Program-made: the position numbers and the translations under genes
Shown here: in pieces, positions 26,541 to 35,345 of the stretch
How the letters are laid out: each line of letters opens with the position of its first letter
How positions within the stretch are numbered: position 1 is the stretch's first letter
The notes under the pieces: model-generated
Seen by the model: only the letters and a program-made list of their open reading frames with translations
What the model was told of the DNA's origin: nothing
The model's database searches: none
Assembly (NCBI RefSeq): GCF_001687565.2
Contig: NZ_CP016534.2
Location: forward strand, 2,856,501 to 2,920,500
DNA length: 64,000 nt
Direction: 5' to 3'
Source of the DNA: Planococcus antarcticus DSM 14505
GTDB taxonomy: Bacteria; Bacillota; Bacilli; Bacillales_A; Planococcaceae

Positions 26541-27326
26541 ATGAAATTGTATAAAATTGGAGCAGTATTTGCTGTTATTATTTGTGTGATTGCACTATTA
26601 TTTAGCTATTTAACGTGGCAAGACAAGCTCGAAAACGTATTGGATAAACCTGAAGAAGCCTCAGCGCAGACGGGTGACACAGCAAAACAGCAACCTAAAA
26701 CGGTACCCGGTGACAATTCTGTGAACGTTGAAGAGTTGGCCGGGAATATGGACCCACAAGTCCGCGAGTTGCTGCTAGAGAGGACCAGCAGCGATGACAG
26801 CCTACAGATGCTAATTGCCGGTTCTGAAGCCTTAGAGTCGGGTCAACCTGGCTACGCAGAACGATTGCAATCTTCTATAGAAGAAGCGTATGGCAACTTT
26901 ATCGAAGTTGACGTCGTTACAGTAGGAAGAACTTCCGAATTTTTGGTCAATGTGGACCTATCGGCAGGCTACGACTTAGTGCTACTCGAGCCAATGACGT
27001 TGATGAACAATGACCGCATTGCCATTGAACAAGAGCGTGAACACATCAAGGCTTTTGAGTCGGCAATGTCCACCCAAGTGGAAGACGCCGTACTGGTGCT
27101 TCACCCGCCTCAGCCAATTTATGGCGCTGGCTATTATTTGGCGCAAGTCACGGCACTGGAAGAATTCGCAGCCACTACCGGTTATGCTTATATTGACCAC
27201 TGGTCCGAATGGCCGGATACAGACGACGAGAGCCTTCAAGACTATTTAACAGAAGACGGTTTGCCAAATGACAAAGGTGCAGAATTATGGGCAGAAAGAC
27301 TGGAAGCGTATTTTATCGCTGACTAA
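26541..27326 (+). CDS. membrane-anchored SGNH/GDSL hydrolase-like protein
   Basis: 261 residues with an N-terminal transmembrane anchor (about 7-27) and an extracytoplasmic domain. QMLIAGSEALESGQPGYAERLQ resembles block I of SGNH hydrolases and VLLEPMTLMNND block III; a late D...H region is less clear. Such proteins often accompany LCP ligases and exopolysaccharide loci, where they are thought to edit O-acetyl groups. Start ATG 26541 follows AAAGGAG. It is divergent from the exopolysaccharide operon and followed after 15 bases by the LCP gene. Confidence 0.75.
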   Translation: MKLYKIGAVFAVIICVIALLFSYLTWQDKLENVLDKPEEASAQTGDTAKQQPKTVPGDNSVNVEELAGNMDPQVRELLLERTSSDDSLQMLIAGSEALESGQPGYAERLQSSIEEAYGNFIEVDVVTVGRTSEFLVNVDLSAGYDLVLLEPMTLMNNDRIAIEQEREHIKAFESAMSTQVEDAVLVLHPPQPIYGAGYYLAQVTALEEFAATTGYAYIDHWSEWPDTDDESLQDYLTEDGLPNDKGAELWAERLEAYFIAD

Positions 27327-27341
27327 AAGGGGAATTTGTTG

Positions 27342-28265
27342 ATGAGCAGAAGAGAGAAAAAGAACAAAAAGAAAAAATGGCCATGGATTGTAGGGATTTT
27401 AGGATTGATCGTGATCGGCGTTGGTGTCTATTTGTTTACCGTCTACAACAGCTTTACGAATACATTGGAAGAAATCCACGAGCCGATCGAACGCGAAGCA
27501 TCAGACAAACGGGCGACGGACCAAGAAGTTACGTTAAGTGAACAAGATCCATTTTCTGTCTTGCTCCTGGGTGTCGATGAACGCGAAGATGACCGCGGGC
27601 GTTCGGATACAGTGGTGGTCATGACCGTCAACCCGGCAGAACAATCGACGAAAATGGTGTCGATTCCTCGTGACACGTATACGGAAATTGTCGGACGCGG
27701 CACGACGGATAAGATCAATCACGCCTATGCATTTGGCGGCATCGAAATGTCGATGGCGACCGTGGAAAACCTATTGGATATTCCAATTGACTACGTGATG
27801 CAAGTGAACATGGAAGGCTTCCAAGACATTGTCGACGCAGTAGACGGCATCGAAGTGAACAATACTTTGGCTTTTGATGACTACGCTGCAGGAAACATTG
27901 AATTAAACGGCGAAGAAGCGTTGGGTTATGTCAGAATGCGCAAGCAAGACCCAGAAGGCGACTTTGGCCGCCAGAACCGCCAAAAGCAAGTGATCCAAGC
28001 GATTATGAAAGAAGGCGCATCGGTGAACAGCTTGCTGAACTATCGAGACATTTTTACGGCACTCGGCGACAACGTCCGCACGAACATGACGTTTGACGAG
28101 ATGATGGAAGTGCAGTCGAATTATCGCGATGCGATTGGTACGGTTGATCAGATACTTGTAGAAGATGGTGTGGGCGAGACGATCAATGGCATCTGGTATT
28201 ACATGATGGATGATGCGGAGTTGGCGGAGATCCAGTCGACGTTGAAGACGCATTTGAATATGTAA
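27342..28265 (+). CDS. LytR-CpsA-Psr (LCP) family wall-polymer ligase
   Basis: 307 residues from ATG 27342 (AAAGGGGA eight bases upstream). A lysine-rich cytoplasmic tip is followed by one transmembrane helix (WPWIVGILGLIVIGVGVYLF), a linker, and the LCP domain: VLLLGVDERED, GRSDTVVVMTVN, MVSIPRDTYTEI, KINHAYAFGG and DPEGDFGRQNRQKQVI. LCP enzymes transfer undecaprenyl-linked glycopolymers to peptidoglycan. Beside the exopolysaccharide operon it is a good candidate for attaching that polymer to the wall. Confidence 0.94.
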   Translation: MSRREKKNKKKKWPWIVGILGLIVIGVGVYLFTVYNSFTNTLEEIHEPIEREASDKRATDQEVTLSEQDPFSVLLLGVDEREDDRGRSDTVVVMTVNPAEQSTKMVSIPRDTYTEIVGRGTTDKINHAYAFGGIEMSMATVENLLDIPIDYVMQVNMEGFQDIVDAVDGIEVNNTLAFDDYAAGNIELNGEEALGYVRMRKQDPEGDFGRQNRQKQVIQAIMKEGASVNSLLNYRDIFTALGDNVRTNMTFDEMMEVQSNYRDAIGTVDQILVEDGVGETINGIWYYMMDDAELAEIQSTLKTHLNM

Positions 28266-28273
28266 GTGTGTGG

Positions 28274-28308
28274 AGCGCAATCCTGTTATGGGGTTGTGCT
28301 TTTTTTTG
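28274..28308 (+). terminator. terminator after the LCP gene
   Basis: AGCGCAATCC pairs with GGTTGTGCT and is followed by a run of eight T, about 10 bases after the LCP stop. Confidence 0.85.
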
Positions 28309-28351
28309 TGGTTTTTTTAGGGTTATGGTGGTAGTTTTGGTGGGGTTCTAT

Positions 28352-28615
28352 AGGTCGCCTTCGTGCGCTTTGGGTAGAGCAGAGACGATTGCTCCTGCGC
28401 AAGCTCGTCGCAAATGAGGTCCCAGAAACGTCTGGTCCCTCATTGGCTCTCGCAATAAGCCGAGAAGTGCACTCGTCTTATGGCTTCGCCTAGCCCTGGT
28501 CGCGCCTCGGCTGGGTGTTGTGGGATACGTAGCCTACCTACTTTGTGTGTGGGGAAATAAAGAATGAGTGGTTCTGGAAACGCTTGGCGGCGATAGTGCA
28601 CGCGCCGGCGCTCTG
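28352..28615 (+). repeat. GC-rich interspersed repeat, long variant (plus orientation)
   Basis: It begins GGTCGCCTTCGTGCGCTTTGG and ends GGCGGCGATAGTGCACGCGCC. These are the boundary sequences of the tandem units at 43.6-44.6 kb and 50.0-50.7 kb, but the internal hairpins differ (GAGGTCCCAGAAACGTCTGG..., AATAAGCCGAG...). An inverted copy lies at 32377-32633. No coding frame is convincing. Confidence 0.75.
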
Positions 28616-28635
28616 GAAGTGATGATTGTTTCATG

Positions 28636-28757
28636 TTTACCGGGGCTAGACACAAATGTCCTCCAATTTGTGGCTGGCCCGTTACCGTCCCTGGGTCGGA
28701 CTCAAATGTTCCTTAATTTGTGGCCGACACAGGGACGTGCTCCCAGGCTATGATCCT
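28636..28757 (+). repeat. double-hairpin ~110-bp repeat, unit 1
   Basis: Two adjacent stem-loops. The first pairs GACACAAAT with ATTTGTGGC. The second pairs CCCTGGGTCGG/CAAAT with ATTTGTGGCCGACACAGGG. The same block recurs at 28867, 29076, 29248 (half) and inverted at 32673. Confidence 0.8.
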
Positions 28758-28866
28758 GCGTGACTTTTCGTATAAAGAGCGCTCCGCTTCTCACTCTCCA
28801 GAATGACAGCTTTTCGCAAGCGAAAAGCGAAAGTGCAAATACCTTTTCAAGAAAAGAGATGCCCAT

Positions 28867-28992
28867 ATGTTTGCCTGGGCTAGCCACAAATGCCCTCCAA
28901 TTTGTGGCTGGCCCGTTTTCGTCCCTGGGTCGGACTCAAATGCCCTTCAATTTGTGGCCGACACAGGGACGTGCTCTCACGCTATGATCCTA
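28867..28992 (+). repeat. double-hairpin ~110-bp repeat, unit 2
   Basis: Here the first stem is extended (GCTAGCCACAAAT with ATTTGTGGCTGGC) and the second is GTCCCTGGGTCGG with CCGACACAGGGAC. The sequence GCTATGATCCT follows, as in unit 1. Confidence 0.8.
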
Positions 28993-29075
28993 CTGCAAAT
29001 TAACAATAAAGAGCAGTAGAAGTTTTTTGAAAGGTTCGCCCACGCGCTTTCGCTCTGAAAGTGATGATTGTTTTA

Positions 29076-29199
29076 TGTTTACCGGGGCTAGACACAAATG
29101 TCCTACAATTTGTGGCTGGCCCGTTACCGTCCCTGGGTCGGACTCAAATGTTCCTTAATTTGTGGCCGACCCAGGGACGTGCTCCCACGCTGTGATTCC
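29076..29199 (+). repeat. double-hairpin ~110-bp repeat, unit 3
   Basis: Same organisation as unit 1, starting TTTACCGGGGCTAGACAC and ending ACCCAGGGACGTGCTCCCA. The spacer after it (CTGCAAATTAACAATAAAG) repeats the one after unit 2. Confidence 0.8.
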
Positions 29200-29247
29200 A
29201 CTGCAAATTAACAATAAAGAGCAGAAGTAGTTTTAAGAGCAGAAGTA

Positions 29248-29310
29248 ATGTTTGCCGGGGCCAGCCACAAATGCCCTCCAATTTGTGGCTGGCCCGTTTT
29301 CGTCCCCGCT
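29248..29310 (+). repeat. double-hairpin repeat, unit 4 (first hairpin only)
   Basis: GCCAGCCACAAAT pairs perfectly with ATTTGTGGCTGGC. The second hairpin is missing after CGTCCC. Confidence 0.75.
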
Positions 29311-29331
29311 CCCCCCATTATTTTCCCCACA

Positions 29332-29366
29332 CAAAAACCCGCTCCTATCTATCAGGCAGCGGGTTT
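29332..29366 (-). terminator. terminator of the small HTH-like gene
   Basis: Read leftward, AAACCCGCTGCC and GGAGCGGGTTT form a stem followed by TTTGTGTGG, just after the stop of the gene at 29379. Confidence 0.65.
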
Positions 29367-29378
29367 ACGCGGGCTATT

Positions 29379-29618
29379 TTATCGGGCCATCTGGCGTTTC
29401 GATAAAATCATCACTTTTTTTTTATAATCACCGAACTTGAGTTGCTTTAAGCCATATTCCTGAACAAAATGCACAAAGGCTTGCCGTGGCATCCCGAGCT
29501 GCTTAGCGCCCACCGATGGCCCCAGATTGTCCTTGATGTAGAGGTCTTTCATAACTTCTACTAAGGCCTTGTCATGTCGCCGCTCTATTTTCTCTCTATA
29601 AGAGTCATACTCCGTCAT
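29379..29618 (-). CDS. small HTH-like hypothetical protein
   Basis: 79-residue basic protein of no family I can name. The segment LGPSVGAKQLGMPRQAFVHFVQEYGL (about 32-57) looks like a helix-turn-helix, and the N-terminus is rich in charged residues (YREKIERRHDKALVEVMKDLY). AAAGG lies just upstream of the ATG, and a terminator follows. It stands alone between the double-hairpin repeats and a glycosyltransferase gene. It could be a DNA-binding regulator or a remnant of a mobile-element protein; the ordered terminator and sensible codons argue that it is real. Confidence 0.6.
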   Translation of the reverse strand: MTEYDSYREKIERRHDKALVEVMKDLYIKDNLGPSVGAKQLGMPRQAFVHFVQEYGLKQLKFGDYKKKVMILSKRQMAR

Positions 29619-29818
29619 AAGCCTTTCATCTCACTTTCTCAGAAAATTTATATAGGTCTTGCGCATCTTCTTATTACTTATATCTCCATTACAATATCTT
29701 TCGGCAGTTATTAATAGTCTAAATGGCATGTTTTTTTCAATAAATTTTTGACAATCGAACCTCTCGCACTAAATAAATGAATTTTCAGTCTAATTTTCCA
29801 TAGAACACTACACGGCGC

Positions 29819-30979
29819 TTAATGCAGCCTGAACGAAAATTTCTCTGCTTCCGCTTCTTTCATGAAATTTTCCATCACATGATCGCTTTCAAAATCTTTG
29901 GCTTTGATGCGGTCTCGCTTGGATGCTTTCCGGTATGCGGTTTCACTCAACAGCAACTTTTCAATCTGTTCCTGGACACTGAACAATTCGCTGTCTGCAG
30001 AAAACGAATCACCGCTTTCATACGGCGGCAATTGGTGAAGAAAGCCTTCCGTCAACCCGAAGCGGTCATTGATTTTGCCAGCGATTGCCGGAATGCCGCA
30101 GCCTGCTGCTTCAATCAGCGATACACCCATGCCGATAAAACAAAAAGTATCTTGCAATGCGCGTTTTTTATCCGCATGAGTTATGGCTCCGTGCAGGAAG
30201 ATGTGATCGCGTGCAGGAGAGTTGGCGATTTTTTTGCGCAAGCTATCTTCCCCCTGCCCTGTCCCGTATATATGGAAAGTGAATTCTGGATCGATCCCAA
30301 TCAACCCTTCCATGATGTCAACCATATAATAATTATAAGTTCTGAAATTCGCTAGCTGTCCTATAGAGACGATCCGGCGTGACGCGAAGTTGCCCAGTGT
30401 TTTGGTGGGTGAACAAAAGTCCAACGGCATCGGGAAAATCGAATTGTTCAACGACTCTCCAATCGCCTGCTCGGTCAGCTGTTGAATTGACGGATTCATA
30501 AACAACAGTTTTGTATGAAATTTTGGGTCGATTAGCTTCAGAGTCTTGATCACCCCTGCCATGCTCTCTTGCTTGTAACTTTCTGGGTGATAAACGCCAG
30601 ACAGTCGTTTTTCTGCAGGCAGCAGATAGGACAGAAGGAACGACTTCGGCCCAAACGAATAAACCAAATCGAATTTATTGGCGAAGCGCATGCTCAGCAT
30701 TTTGGTGGCGAGCCACAGATTGACGGAAGGTTCACTTTTGTCTTCATCGACCACGATGGTGACGCCCTTGACAGATTCTAGCTGACGCAGCAAAGGACCC
30801 CCGCTGCTAAATAAGAACAGTGTCACATTATAACCGCGTGCGCTAAGCCACTTGACCATGCGCACCACCAAAATTTCCACGCCCCCCACTTTCATATTCT
30901 TATGAATAAGTGCAATCGATTTGATGGGACGTGTCTGTTTTTCGAAATCAAAGAAATGGTCATTATTAAATGTAATCAT
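29819..30979 (-). CDS. family 4 glycosyltransferase
   Basis: 386-residue GT-B transferase. The acceptor domain has IALIHKNMKVGGVEILVVRMVKWL, typical of GT4 N-termini. The donor domain has FHIYGTGQGEDSLRKKI, IFLHGAITHADKKRAL and the loosely conserved FIGMGVSLIEAAGCGIPAIA for the EX7E region (here E in LIEAA). AGGTGA precedes the ATG. It follows the epimerase gene at 31008 by 28 bases and is co-directional, so the two probably form a small operon for an envelope glycan outside the main exopolysaccharide locus. Confidence 0.88.
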   Translation of the reverse strand: MITFNNDHFFDFEKQTRPIKSIALIHKNMKVGGVEILVVRMVKWLSARGYNVTLFLFSSGGPLLRQLESVKGVTIVVDEDKSEPSVNLWLATKMLSMRFANKFDLVYSFGPKSFLLSYLLPAEKRLSGVYHPESYKQESMAGVIKTLKLIDPKFHTKLLFMNPSIQQLTEQAIGESLNNSIFPMPLDFCSPTKTLGNFASRRIVSIGQLANFRTYNYYMVDIMEGLIGIDPEFTFHIYGTGQGEDSLRKKIANSPARDHIFLHGAITHADKKRALQDTFCFIGMGVSLIEAAGCGIPAIAGKINDRFGLTEGFLHQLPPYESGDSFSADSELFSVQEQIEKLLLSETAYRKASKRDRIKAKDFESDHVMENFMKEAEAEKFSFRLH

Positions 30980-31007
30980 CTATTCACCTCATCTGAAGAT
31001 ATGTCTT

Positions 31008-31967
31008 TTATTGTTTTTTTATGGAGTCTGCGTATTTGTATTTTTTCATGCACCATTCGATGGTAATGCGCATTCCAGTTTCAAAAGGCGTAAACGGCGC
31101 AAAGCCAAGAACCTGTTTTTGGGCAGTTGGATGTGCAGTGGATAGAATGGCATTCTCTTGGATCAGGTCTTGGTCATTTCCCGGGAAATTCTCCCTCAGC
31201 AAAGCGTTAATCTGTCGCGCAAGCTGCTGGTCATCCAAAATGGCGTTAGAGCCAATGTCATAGCGCTGTCCGGCATCTCCCAGATGGAATACGGTATCGA
31301 TTGCTTCGCATAAATCGCCGACAAACAACCAATTGCGTAGCTGTCCTCTTTCTGGTATGGCTAATTCCCCTTCTAGTGCTCGTTGGATAGAGCCCGGGAT
31401 CAGTTCGTCATCTTGCTGCATCGGGCCGAAGATGTCTGGACTGGCCGTGATGACGATGTCTAAACCGTGTTTTTCATGGAAACTTTGAATCATCCGATCG
31501 GCTCTGCCTTTGCTTTCGCTGTAAAGCGTGTTTGCCTGGGCACCCGCCAGTGACAAATAATGAAAGCGTGATGCAGCATATCGGGATTTTGGTTGGTGAT
31601 TATCTACCATCCAAGCGCTTTGTGCGGCATGTAGCAGGTTCATCGTGCCAAGTACGTTTGTCTGTTCGTAAAGGCGAATTTCCCCCACTCGATCCATGCT
31701 TCGCGTTTCCGCCGCAAAATGGATGATATCGGTGATGTCGTATAGCTCGAACAAATAACTGATGGCGTAAGCATTTCGGATATCGACATGATGGAACGAA
31801 TAGCGATTTGCCTGTTCCGGACAATGGATATTTTCCGGATTGGCCGCTTCGGTGTTGTAGTCGATATTGACAATTTGGTAATTCGGGTATTTGTTCAAAT
31901 AATAATGAATCATATTGGAGCCGATAAAGCCGTGGCCTCCAGTGACCAGTATAGTTTTAGCACTCAC
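31008..31967 (-). CDS. NAD-dependent nucleotide-sugar epimerase/4,6-dehydratase (extended SDR)
   Basis: About 319 residues related to dTDP-glucose 4,6-dehydratase (RmlB). It has TILVTGGHGFIGSNMIHYYL, an IIHFAAETRSMDRVGE motif, the catalytic YSESK, TASPDIFGPMQQDDELIPG and NWLFVGDLCEAI. The usual RmlB active-site Asp-Glu pair next to the catalytic Thr is not evident, so the reaction is uncertain. GTG 31967 is the preferred start because AGAGGTG abuts the ATG at 31973 too closely. It is the first gene of a pair with the GT4 at 29819. Confidence 0.85.
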   Translation of the reverse strand: MSAKTILVTGGHGFIGSNMIHYYLNKYPNYQIVNIDYNTEAANPENIHCPEQANRYSFHHVDIRNAYAISYLFELYDITDIIHFAAETRSMDRVGEIRLYEQTNVLGTMNLLHAAQSAWMVDNHQPKSRYAASRFHYLSLAGAQANTLYSESKGRADRMIQSFHEKHGLDIVITASPDIFGPMQQDDELIPGSIQRALEGELAIPERGQLRNWLFVGDLCEAIDTVFHLGDAGQRYDIGSNAILDDQQLARQINALLRENFPGNDQDLIQENAILSTAHPTAQKQVLGFAPFTPFETGMRITIEWCMKKYKYADSIKKQ

Positions 31968-31973
31968 AGCCAT

Positions 31974-32376
31974 TCACCTCTTCTGCTGGTTTTTCAACAC
32001 CAAAGTCTGGCGTGAGCAGTTAACTCTCTACGCTGTCCTCTGTCTTTGTGATCAGGAATACTTTCTATGCTAGAATATTTGTGTAAAAAATAGGTTAAAA
32101 GATATTTTTCTCTAAATATTTAATTAGTATACATGTTAACTGGATAATTTGCATTAGTATTTATAAATTTTACCATACTTTAGTTACATCTTTTCTTCAT
32201 ATAGTGATGAATATATGTATAAATGGAAACATTTTATTATTTTTTAATTTATTTTTCTTACAAAATTATTTTCTTGTAGGATTTCGTAGGTCTTATTGAT
32301 TACTTCGTAGTTTCATGTGTTTGTTAGGATCGTTAGGAGAGTGCTCGGACGGAAAAAATAGGAGCACGTCCCTCTA
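31974..32376. other. AT-rich intergenic region upstream of the epimerase gene
   Basis: About 400 bases, strongly AT-rich from 32090 to 32290 (homopolymer T/A stretches). It probably holds the epimerase promoter, but I cannot fix one by eye. No coding frame. Confidence 0.4.
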
Positions 32377-32633
32377 AAAGCGAAGGCGCGTGCACTTCCG
32401 CCGCCGAGCGATTTCAGAACCATTCACTTGCTATCCTCCCCCAAACACAGCGGGGTTGCTGGTCATCACCACAACACTAAGCCGAGGCGCGACAAGGGCT
32501 AGGCAAAGCGATAAGACGAGTGTTCTTCTCGGCTTATAGCCAATGAGGGACCAGACGTTTCTGGGACCTCATTGGCGACGAGCTTGCGCAGGAGCCATCG
32601 TCTCTGCTCTACCCAAAGCGACCGAAGCGGCTT
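32377..32633 (-). repeat. GC-rich interspersed repeat, long variant (inverted copy)
   Basis: Reverse complement of the unit at 28352-28615 with many differences. It starts AAAGCGAAGGCGCGTGCAC and ends CCCAAAGCGACCGAAGCGG. Blocks such as GGACCAGACGTTTCTGGGAC match the other copy's hairpin. With it, it brackets the 29.4-32.0 kb genes. Confidence 0.75.
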
Positions 32634-32672
32634 CTCGAACCCCACAACACTCTTTTACCTGATAAGTTGTCG

Positions 32673-32792
32673 GATCACAGTCTGGGAGCACGTCCCTGTG
32701 TCGGCCACAAATTGAGGAACATTTGAGTCCGACACAGGGACGGTAACGGGCAAGCCACAAATTGGAGAACATGTGTGTCTTGCCCCGGTGAA
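32673..32792 (-). repeat. double-hairpin ~110-bp repeat, unit 5 (inverted)
   Basis: Reverse complement of units 1-3: GTCCCTGTGTCGGCCACAAAT with ATTTGAGTCCGACACAGGG, then GCCACAAATTGG. It lies on the far side of the glycosyltransferase/epimerase pair. Confidence 0.75.
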
Positions 32793-32832
32793 CCACGCTC
32801 CCTTTCTCCCCACACATTTATTCCTAAACCCA

Positions 32833-32863
32833 TAAAAAACCAGCCTTCTCAAAAGAAGGCTGG
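32833..32863 (-). terminator. terminator of the acyltransferase gene
   Basis: ACCAGCCTTCT-TTTG-AGAAGGCTGGT read leftward is followed by TTTTTTATG, ten bases after the stop. Confidence 0.9.
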
Positions 32864-32872
32864 TCGATTTTG

Positions 32873-33898
32873 CTATGGCACCAATCGGTTGATCACTGGC
32901 AGTTTTTGCATCGCCAGAATGATTCCGAACGAGATGGCGAATATTAAGAGCCAGACGAGCGGCACGCTGATAATCGGGTTGAAGGTGGTTTCATTCAATC
33001 CGAAAAACCGATTCAACGAAATCTGGATAAGCGGATGAATGACGTAAATCCCGAATGTGGCGGTGCTGATTCGTGTGATCAGGGCATTTGGTTTGATCTT
33101 TTTGCTCATGTGCTGGAATCCGGTGAAAACAAACAGCGTGATGAACAGGTTGTTGGGCCGGTAATGCTCGTAGAAGAACTCGTCGAATTCATCTGCTGGC
33201 ACGCCGATGTTCAGGTAATAAGTACCCCAAAAGGTCGCAAAATAACTGACCAGGGCGAGTATCCCAAGCGGCATTAGGTATTTTTTCGGCACTGGATAGA
33301 GCACGAGATAGGCACCGAGCAGGAAATAGCCGATGTAGGGCTCGAACAGTCCGGCGGCCAGCGCAATTTCAAAGTCGAAGAATTTCGGCAGGAATGGCAA
33401 CAAGCTGGAAAAGACAATCCAGAACAACAAAAAAGCCTGGAAAGTTTTCTTGTCCATGTGATCGACGAGCAACTTCAGAAACGGCGCCATTAGGTAGAGG
33501 CCCGTGATGGTGTATAGGAACCACAAGTGGTAATAGATGTCGTCGGTCAGAAACTGGACCAGGATTTCATACGCGGTATACGACTCTCCCAGTTCGTAAA
33601 TATTGTACAGCGTGTAAATGCCGCTCCAGAAGATCAGCGGAATGACGACTTTTGCCAGCCGCTTTTGCAGGAATTGCCAAACACTTTCTTCTTGATCACG
33701 CGTCAGCAGCAAAGCGCCACTGAGCATGAAGAAAATCGGCACACACCAGCGCAGTCCCGCGTCAAAGACATTGGCAAAATGCCAGATCCAGTCGTCTGTG
33801 GACGTGCTGTTGATGATTTTCGATACTACATGAATGCCGACAACAACGAAAATCGACAAAACCCGCAGCCAATCCATATAGTCGTATCTTCTGGCCAT
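32873..33898 (-). CDS. acyltransferase family 3 membrane protein (OafA/WecH-like)
   Basis: 341 residues with about ten transmembrane helices. The N-terminal YDYMDWLRVLSIFVVVGIHV carries the conserved R and H, and PIFFMLSGALL the FxxSG motif. These enzymes O-acylate cell-surface glycans, usually with acetyl groups. It is monocistronic with its own terminator. A second, related acyltransferase is at 57377. The target could be the exopolysaccharide, wall polymer or peptidoglycan; nothing in the sequence decides. Confidence 0.9.
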   Translation of the reverse strand: MARRYDYMDWLRVLSIFVVVGIHVVSKIINSTSTDDWIWHFANVFDAGLRWCVPIFFMLSGALLLTRDQEESVWQFLQKRLAKVVIPLIFWSGIYTLYNIYELGESYTAYEILVQFLTDDIYYHLWFLYTITGLYLMAPFLKLLVDHMDKKTFQAFLLFWIVFSSLLPFLPKFFDFEIALAAGLFEPYIGYFLLGAYLVLYPVPKKYLMPLGILALVSYFATFWGTYYLNIGVPADEFDEFFYEHYRPNNLFITLFVFTGFQHMSKKIKPNALITRISTATFGIYVIHPLIQISLNRFFGLNETTFNPIISVPLVWLLIFAISFGIILAMQKLPVINRLVP

Positions 33899-34376
33899 GT
33901 GGGCAACTCCTTCTTATTCTATGTATGTTGCTTCTAGTTAAATTCAGGCGAAGGGGTTATTTCGCAAAATAGCTCTGCTTTCCTTCTTGAAACTCCTTGG
34001 TTTTGCTTCATGTATTCACTACTAAGTCATTTCGAATCACAAGACAGTCCTCCTAAAATTGACTGCCTCATAAATTTGAACACTGTCCCCCTCTGTATCT
34101 GGACGATAGATAGAAGAACGGTAAAACCGTCTGCTCCTATATCGCTGCACTAGCTTCCGCCTAGAGTGACTTCTTCAACCTGTTCATTTTTTTAAAAAGC
34201 TTTTTATTCCCTCTATCATTCTAGCCTGCCGCAGGGGTTTGAGCCAATACGAAAAGATTACATCTGTGTGACAGATTTTATCCTGCTTTTAACAAGCGGA
34301 AATTCAAGAAACTGTAAAAGCCCGATTGGATCGACCAACAGTCAGTTGGGAATCCCCAACTGAGGGAAGTTTTACT
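33899..34376. other. intergenic region between the acyltransferase and patatin genes
   Basis: About 480 bases containing short inverted pieces (TAAAACCGTC, ACAGTCCTCC) and a CAGTTGGG/CCCCAACTG hairpin at 34343-34362 just past the patatin stop, without a T-run. I see no gene. The acyltransferase promoter should be at the left edge. Confidence 0.4.
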
Positions 34377-35345
34377 TTAGTTCACCAACTGTTGGCACAA
34401 CTTCTTGATATCTTGGCGATTGGTATCGAGCAGCTCCTGGCCGAGTTCGACTAGGGCTTGGAGGTTCGCTTGTGAGCCGTCGTCGAGTTTTTCGGTACCT
34501 TTTTTCAGCAGCTCAATCTGGAATCGATAATAGCGTTTGGCTTCTTGACGATCCGGCAAGACATAACCCAACTGATAGTCGACCACGTCTGAGCTGCCGT
34601 CCATCAGGATGTACCAAAGCGGACGCGCCCAACCGAGTAGCCCCCAGGTCCTGAATTTTTCGAATTCAATGGTCAGTTGCGGATTCCCCGTGCCGAGTGA
34701 CACGACCAATAAATCGTCATCGTCCGGGAAAATCTCTTTTGCTTCAGCATAAGCGCACATCGCCGGGTTATTGGCAAAAACACCACCGTCGATAAAGCAG
34801 GCTCCTGGGTAAGCTTTGATCTTTTTTGGCACGAAATACGTTGGAGCTGCCGAGGCGGCGCGTGCCACATCCCTCATGTAGACATTCTTTTCGATTTTCT
34901 TCGCGTACACGTCGCGACTTTTGAAAAAGGCCGTAAAGCGCCCGCGGATTTCGTAGCTCGGAATCACGACGTCTTTTAAGGCTTCGGAAAGCATGGTTTT
35001 TCCGAAGTATTTCTTCAAAGTCTTTTCCAGCGCCATTGCGTTGTAGCGCCGTGTAAAGATGCCTCGCGTGATTTTAAAGAATAGCGATTTATCGAAAATT
35101 TCGTGCGACTCCTCCAAATAAAATCCCAGAAATTGTTCTGCCGAGTAGCGAGGTTTGTCTGGAGCTTTGTCATCTGGTGTGACCAGTCCAAGCGCTAGGA
35201 TGCCTCCTGTCGATGCTCCGACAACTAAATCAAACAGTTCGGCAATCGGCTTTCCGGTCTGCTCCTCAATTTCCGCTAGCAGCATCGCAGGAATAATGCC
35301 ACGCACGCCTCCCCCATCAATCGATAGAATCTTTTTCAACACCAT
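34377..35345 (-). CDS. patatin-like phospholipase
   Basis: 322-residue serine lipid acyl hydrolase with a Ser-Asp dyad. The oxyanion-hole loop DGGGVRG is at about 10-16, the nucleophile Ser45 in GASTGG, and the catalytic Asp186 in FIDGGVFANNPA. No signal peptide is present, so it acts in the cytoplasm or at the inner membrane face. Related CapV-type patatins are anti-phage effectors in CBASS, but no cyclase or other defence gene lies beside it here, so a housekeeping phospholipase role is more likely. It is monocistronic between two intergenic regions. Confidence 0.9.
   Translation of the reverse strand: MVLKKILSIDGGGVRGIIPAMLLAEIEEQTGKPIAELFDLVVGASTGGILALGLVTPDDKAPDKPRYSAEQFLGFYLEESHEIFDKSLFFKITRGIFTRRYNAMALEKTLKKYFGKTMLSEALKDVVIPSYEIRGRFTAFFKSRDVYAKKIEKNVYMRDVARAASAAPTYFVPKKIKAYPGACFIDGGVFANNPAMCAYAEAKEIFPDDDDLLVVSLGTGNPQLTIEFEKFRTWGLLGWARPLWYILMDGSSDVVDYQLGYVLPDRQEAKRYYRFQIELLKKGTEKLDDGSQANLQALVELGQELLDTNRQDIKKLCQQLVN

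Noticed and set aside
28636..29310. CRISPR array
   Set aside because: The repeats are about 110 bases, self-complementary and irregularly spaced (about 170-230 bases), with repeat-like rather than unique spacers and no cas genes.
34377..35345. CBASS-type anti-phage patatin
   Set aside because: No cyclic-nucleotide synthase, HORMA/TRIP13 or other defence gene is adjacent, and the gene stands alone.
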